Position numbers and translations under genes: made by a program. The notes below the pieces were generated by a model. The model made no database searches and had not been told where the DNA came from. It was given only the letters and a program-made list of their open reading frames with translations. Shown here one piece after another: positions 12,078 to 14,391 of a DNA stretch of 14,391 bases (position 1 is the first letter of the stretch; every line of letters begins with the position of its first letter). Source of the stretch: Candidatus Lambdaproteobacteria bacterium (GTDB lineage: Bacteria; SAR324; NAC60-12); assembly GCA_012964265.1 (NCBI GenBank), contig DTUH01000102.1:1-14391 (forward strand), read 5' to 3'.

Positions 12078-12335
12078 TCAAGTTTCTTTGTGAATTGTTT
12101 GAACCTCTTGCTGGAGAATATTACCCACTTCACCTAAACCGTTTCTGGCCGGATTTGCGGCGTGTGGATCGATATAATTCATTTCCTCTTCGCCCATATC
12201 CTGTTTGAGCAATATTTCCTGGCAAGGGTTTTCGATTTTGGTGATTTTACCACCGTGATCAAAGAACCGTTCCATTGCCGACTTAACATCCTCATGGCTG
12301 ACGCAGGTTACCTCCAAATTGGCTTTGCTTTTCAT
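12078..12335 (-). CDS. Small protein of unknown function (85 residues)
   Basis: I do not recognise this protein. Starting at the ATG at 12335 it has a good GGAG six bases upstream; earlier in-frame starts lack this. The sequence begins KSKANLEVTCVSHEDVKSAMERFF, suggesting a beta strand, then a helix. HGGKITKIENPCQEILLK follows as a further strand, then a polar tail ending EVQTIHKET. There is no signal peptide or membrane segment, so it is probably cytoplasmic. Two cysteines (C10 and about C37) are present but not spaced as a metal motif. It ends in TGA 15 bases before the DUF3179 gene and is probably the first gene of that operon. The 146-base gap upstream (12378-12523) should contain its promoter, but no clear one is seen. 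Confidence 0.65.
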   Translation of the reverse strand: MKSKANLEVTCVSHEDVKSAMERFFDHGGKITKIENPCQEILLKQDMGEEEMNYIDPHAANPARNGLGEVGNILQQEVQTIHKET

Positions 12336-12523
12336 GTACATCTCCTTGATTGCTTGAGAAGTGAACGCGAAATACAACGGTCTTGCATAGTTTGACGAAT
12401 CACTACAGAATATCTTACATTCTCCCTAAAAAACTATCTGGATGACCATAAACTGACCGCTGTGATAAATGCGTGAATGGTAATGCAAGAATCGTGAAGA
12501 AGAAAATTTTTCCTGCTTAACTG

Positions 12524-14158
12524 CTACTCTCCAAAATATTCTTTCCAGCGTTCCGGTGCGTCTTCTCCGAATAGAATCGTGCATGCGTCTTTTATTCCCT
12601 GAGATTGTTTAAGGTCTTCGTGTCTAGCGACCAACGCAAGTTTTGAACGGCGGCGCAAAAAATCTTCCAGTGTCACTATCATTTCGCGCCTTGCGGCCTG
12701 GGTCAATTCGCAGCGGATGTAATCAGTTCCTTCTATCAACGGTTCTGCCATTTCCGGATTTTCGCGAATGTTTTCCAGGAGTCCGATGGCTTGTGCACCG
12801 TAGCGTCTCCAAAGACGTGTGGACAAAACCTCTGATGCTCCCGCAGAGGTCAATTCATCCAGTCTCATTAATTCAACTTGATGTAGATATTCATCTTTGA
12901 TTGCATCATGGGGTTCTCCGTACCATTTTTGTTTTGGATCCGGAAGATGAGTTCCTAATTTTTGAACAGCCTCGCAAATTTCTTCCCCAACATTGAGGCA
13001 ATCGGTAAGTTTTCCTCCAAAAATGCTGATGTGTTTTTTCTCACGATCAACATCAACTGCATGTTTTCGAGACAACTTCATCCATGAAAGGCTCGCTTCT
13101 TCATTTTTGTTATTTTTATCACCCGATTTGATCACAAGAGGGCGTACCCCGCAGCGTTCCGAAATAATATCTGCTTCAGTCAGCGGTTTGGTGAGATTCA
13201 GTCTTTTGTTGATGTTGTCCAGAACAAACTGTCGATCTTCCGGAGTGACCTCAGTTTCCGGAGAAGAAACACGGGTATCGGTTGTTCCCACCATCGTGCG
13301 GCCTCCCATCGGAATGGCAAAAAATAAACGCCCGTCATCCGCAAAAAAAGTCAGAACCCTTTCATTTTCCGTAATTTGCGGTACTATCAAATGAATTCCT
13401 TTTGAATAGACATGACGGTGTGCTGTAGTCTGTTCAGAAATCTCATTTTGTTGATCAACATAAGGTCCGCATGCATTTATAATGACAGCGCTCCGGATTT
13501 CAATTGTTTCCCCGTTCCTGGTATTCCGTAGTTTGGTTTTCCACTCGCCGTAAGGCTCGCTTTGCGCATTCCGGATACTGCCCAAAGATTCCATGTAATT
13601 TACTGCGGTACAGTTATAGTTGATGGCGGAGCGAATAAAATTGAAAACAAAACGTGCATCATTGTCGTAGAGAAACGCGTCAGAATATTCAAAGCCGCCG
13701 ATGCTGTGTTCGGTGTTGATCACGGGCTCATCAGCATTGATTTGATGCGGATTCAAAAAACGGGGGGATCGTGTGAAAAAATTACCGATTGTCCAATACA
13801 GCAAAGCTCCGCAATAGAGCAGAAAGGGCGAAAAACGGAAGCCTTTTTCAAGATTGGTAAAAAATCGGATTTCCTTGATAGCAGAAGGATAAGAACGTAG
13901 AAGGTGGTTGCGTGACATGCAGAGTTGCCGCACCAAAGGAAACTCGTAGGTTTCCATGTATTTGATACCACCCCAAACGAGATTAGAGGAATTTTGACTG
14001 GTAAATCCGGCAAAATCACCCTTGTCCACTAATGCCACTTTGGCGCCTCTTGCCGCAAGGGCAGTTGCCGCGACCGCACCATTGATGCCTGCTCCGATGA
14101 TTATAACGTCAAAAAATGTATTCTTTAACTTATCAATATTACTTTCTCTCAGGTTCAT
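12524..14158 (-). CDS. glpD: FAD-dependent glycerol-3-phosphate dehydrogenase
   Basis: A 544-residue enzyme that oxidises sn-glycerol-3-phosphate to dihydroxyacetone phosphate and passes electrons to quinone at the inner membrane. The FAD-binding motif G-A-G-I-N-G is at about 22-27 in FDVIIIGAGINGAVAATALA. It is followed by VALVDKGDFAGFTSQNSSNLVWGGIKYME, the family's 'D....gtSs.ss.l.hGG.rYL' segment. Further typical parts are RSAVIINACGPYVD, GIHLIVPQ, FAIPMGGRTMVGTTDT and the C-terminal domain with SIFGGKLTDCLN and a helical end (about 400-540). It is slightly longer than E. coli GlpD. The ATG at 14158 is used; a TTG at 14182 would add eight residues and neither has a clear ribosome site. It follows a sugar-binding regulator that probably controls it. 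Confidence 0.88.
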   Translation of the reverse strand: MNLRESNIDKLKNTFFDVIIIGAGINGAVAATALAARGAKVALVDKGDFAGFTSQNSSNLVWGGIKYMETYEFPLVRQLCMSRNHLLRSYPSAIKEIRFFTNLEKGFRFSPFLLYCGALLYWTIGNFFTRSPRFLNPHQINADEPVINTEHSIGGFEYSDAFLYDNDARFVFNFIRSAINYNCTAVNYMESLGSIRNAQSEPYGEWKTKLRNTRNGETIEIRSAVIINACGPYVDQQNEISEQTTAHRHVYSKGIHLIVPQITENERVLTFFADDGRLFFAIPMGGRTMVGTTDTRVSSPETEVTPEDRQFVLDNINKRLNLTKPLTEADIISERCGVRPLVIKSGDKNNKNEEASLSWMKLSRKHAVDVDREKKHISIFGGKLTDCLNVGEEICEAVQKLGTHLPDPKQKWYGEPHDAIKDEYLHQVELMRLDELTSAGASEVLSTRLWRRYGAQAIGLLENIRENPEMAEPLIEGTDYIRCELTQAARREMIVTLEDFLRRRSKLALVARHEDLKQSQGIKDACTILFGEDAPERWKEYFGE

Positions 14159-14189
14159 GTTTTGTTGTATTTCATGATTCAAAGAGATC

Positions 14190-14391
14190 TTAAAGTGAAG
14201 ATATTAAAGTCCTTGCAGTCACTTCATCGGTAATCAGGGAATGGATAAATCCACCTTTTAAAGCAGCTTTTAGTGCTTCAATTTTTTCTGTTCCTCCAGC
14301 CACTCCAACCACATGTTTCATTTTTACCAGGGTTCCCAGGTGAGTTGTAATCAGGCGCTGGTGATGTTCCAAATCCAGTTGTTCTCCATCC
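14190..14391 (-). CDS. SorC/DeoR-type sugar-binding transcriptional regulator, C-terminal part
   Basis: The frame is open to the window edge and ends at TAA 14192-14190. The visible 67 residues include LVKMKHVVGVAGGTEKIEALKAALKGG followed by FIHSLITDEVTARTLISSL. This is the typical end of the SorC-family effector-binding domain (GvAgG..K..Ai.aAL.g...laLITDe.tA..Ll). The DNA-binding domain would lie outside the window. Such regulators bind phosphorylated sugars or polyols. It is 31 bases upstream of glpD, in the same orientation, so control of glycerol-3-phosphate use is likely. Confidence 0.82.
   Translation of the reverse strand, partial: DGEQLDLEHHQRLITTHLGTLVKMKHVVGVAGGTEKIEALKAALKGGFIHSLITDEVTARTLISSL

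Noticed and set aside
1..14391. CRISPR arrays, tRNA or rRNA genes, transposases, phage genes.
   Set aside because: No regularly spaced repeats, no tRNA-like cloverleaf and no transposase or phage protein were recognised anywhere in the window.

Overview
The window looks like ordinary bacterial chromosome with mid-range GC. It carries aromatic or fatty acid CoA degradation genes, periplasmic c-type cytochromes, a mercury-type metal locus and glycerol-3-phosphate oxidation. Signal peptides, an outer-membrane-type beta-barrel protein and cytochrome c' point to a Gram-negative, proteobacteria-like host. The selenoprotein genes described below fit a selenium-using marine or delta-like lineage, but the taxon is an inference that the sequence alone does not settle.

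Layout. Bases 1-1572 (minus strand) hold the start of a thiolase and a two-domain 3-hydroxyacyl-CoA dehydrogenase. Bases 1787-2663 (plus) encode an amino acid synthesis family (DUF1185) protein and an EthD-like protein. Bases 2806-4843 (plus) encode three exported proteins: a cytochrome c', a TPR protein and a diheme cytochrome c. Bases 4884-10231 (minus) hold a long co-oriented metal-handling region. In transcription order it contains merF, an ArsR regulator, merT, a MerP-like heavy-metal-associated (HMA) selenoprotein, a P460-type cytochrome, a cysteine-type HMA protein, a beta-barrel protein, an NHL-repeat protein and a GDCCVxC-type selenoprotein. Bases 10354-12335 (minus) encode a small unknown protein, a DUF3179 protein and a 2-haloacid dehalogenase. 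Bases 12524-14391 (minus) hold glpD, preceded by the end of a SorC-type sugar-binding regulator.

The main discovery is two genes that normal ORF calling breaks, because in-frame TGA codons fall exactly on conserved cysteine positions. In the MerP-like gene (9138 to 8788) both cysteines of the GMTCxxC metal-binding motif are TGA, giving GLT-U-GG-U. Two hairpins follow in tandem, with loops GUCA and AGGUCU. In the 77-residue GDCCVxC protein (5117 to 4884) one TGA replaces a conserved cysteine. A 17-nt hairpin follows it that closely resembles the SECIS of E. coli fdhF as I recall it. TGA is a normal stop in neighbouring genes, so selenocysteine insertion is the best reading. A cysteine-type HMA paralogue in the same region (GLSCPFC) provides a natural comparison.

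Inferred working model: MerF and MerT move a soft metal such as mercury across the inner membrane. The periplasmic HMA proteins bind the metal, one through a UxxU site and one through CxxC. ArsR represses the operon from an 8-4-8 palindrome upstream of merF. The NHL protein and the GDCCVxC selenoprotein are translationally coupled and probably work in the same process. Two REP-like hairpin elements lie between genes of this region.
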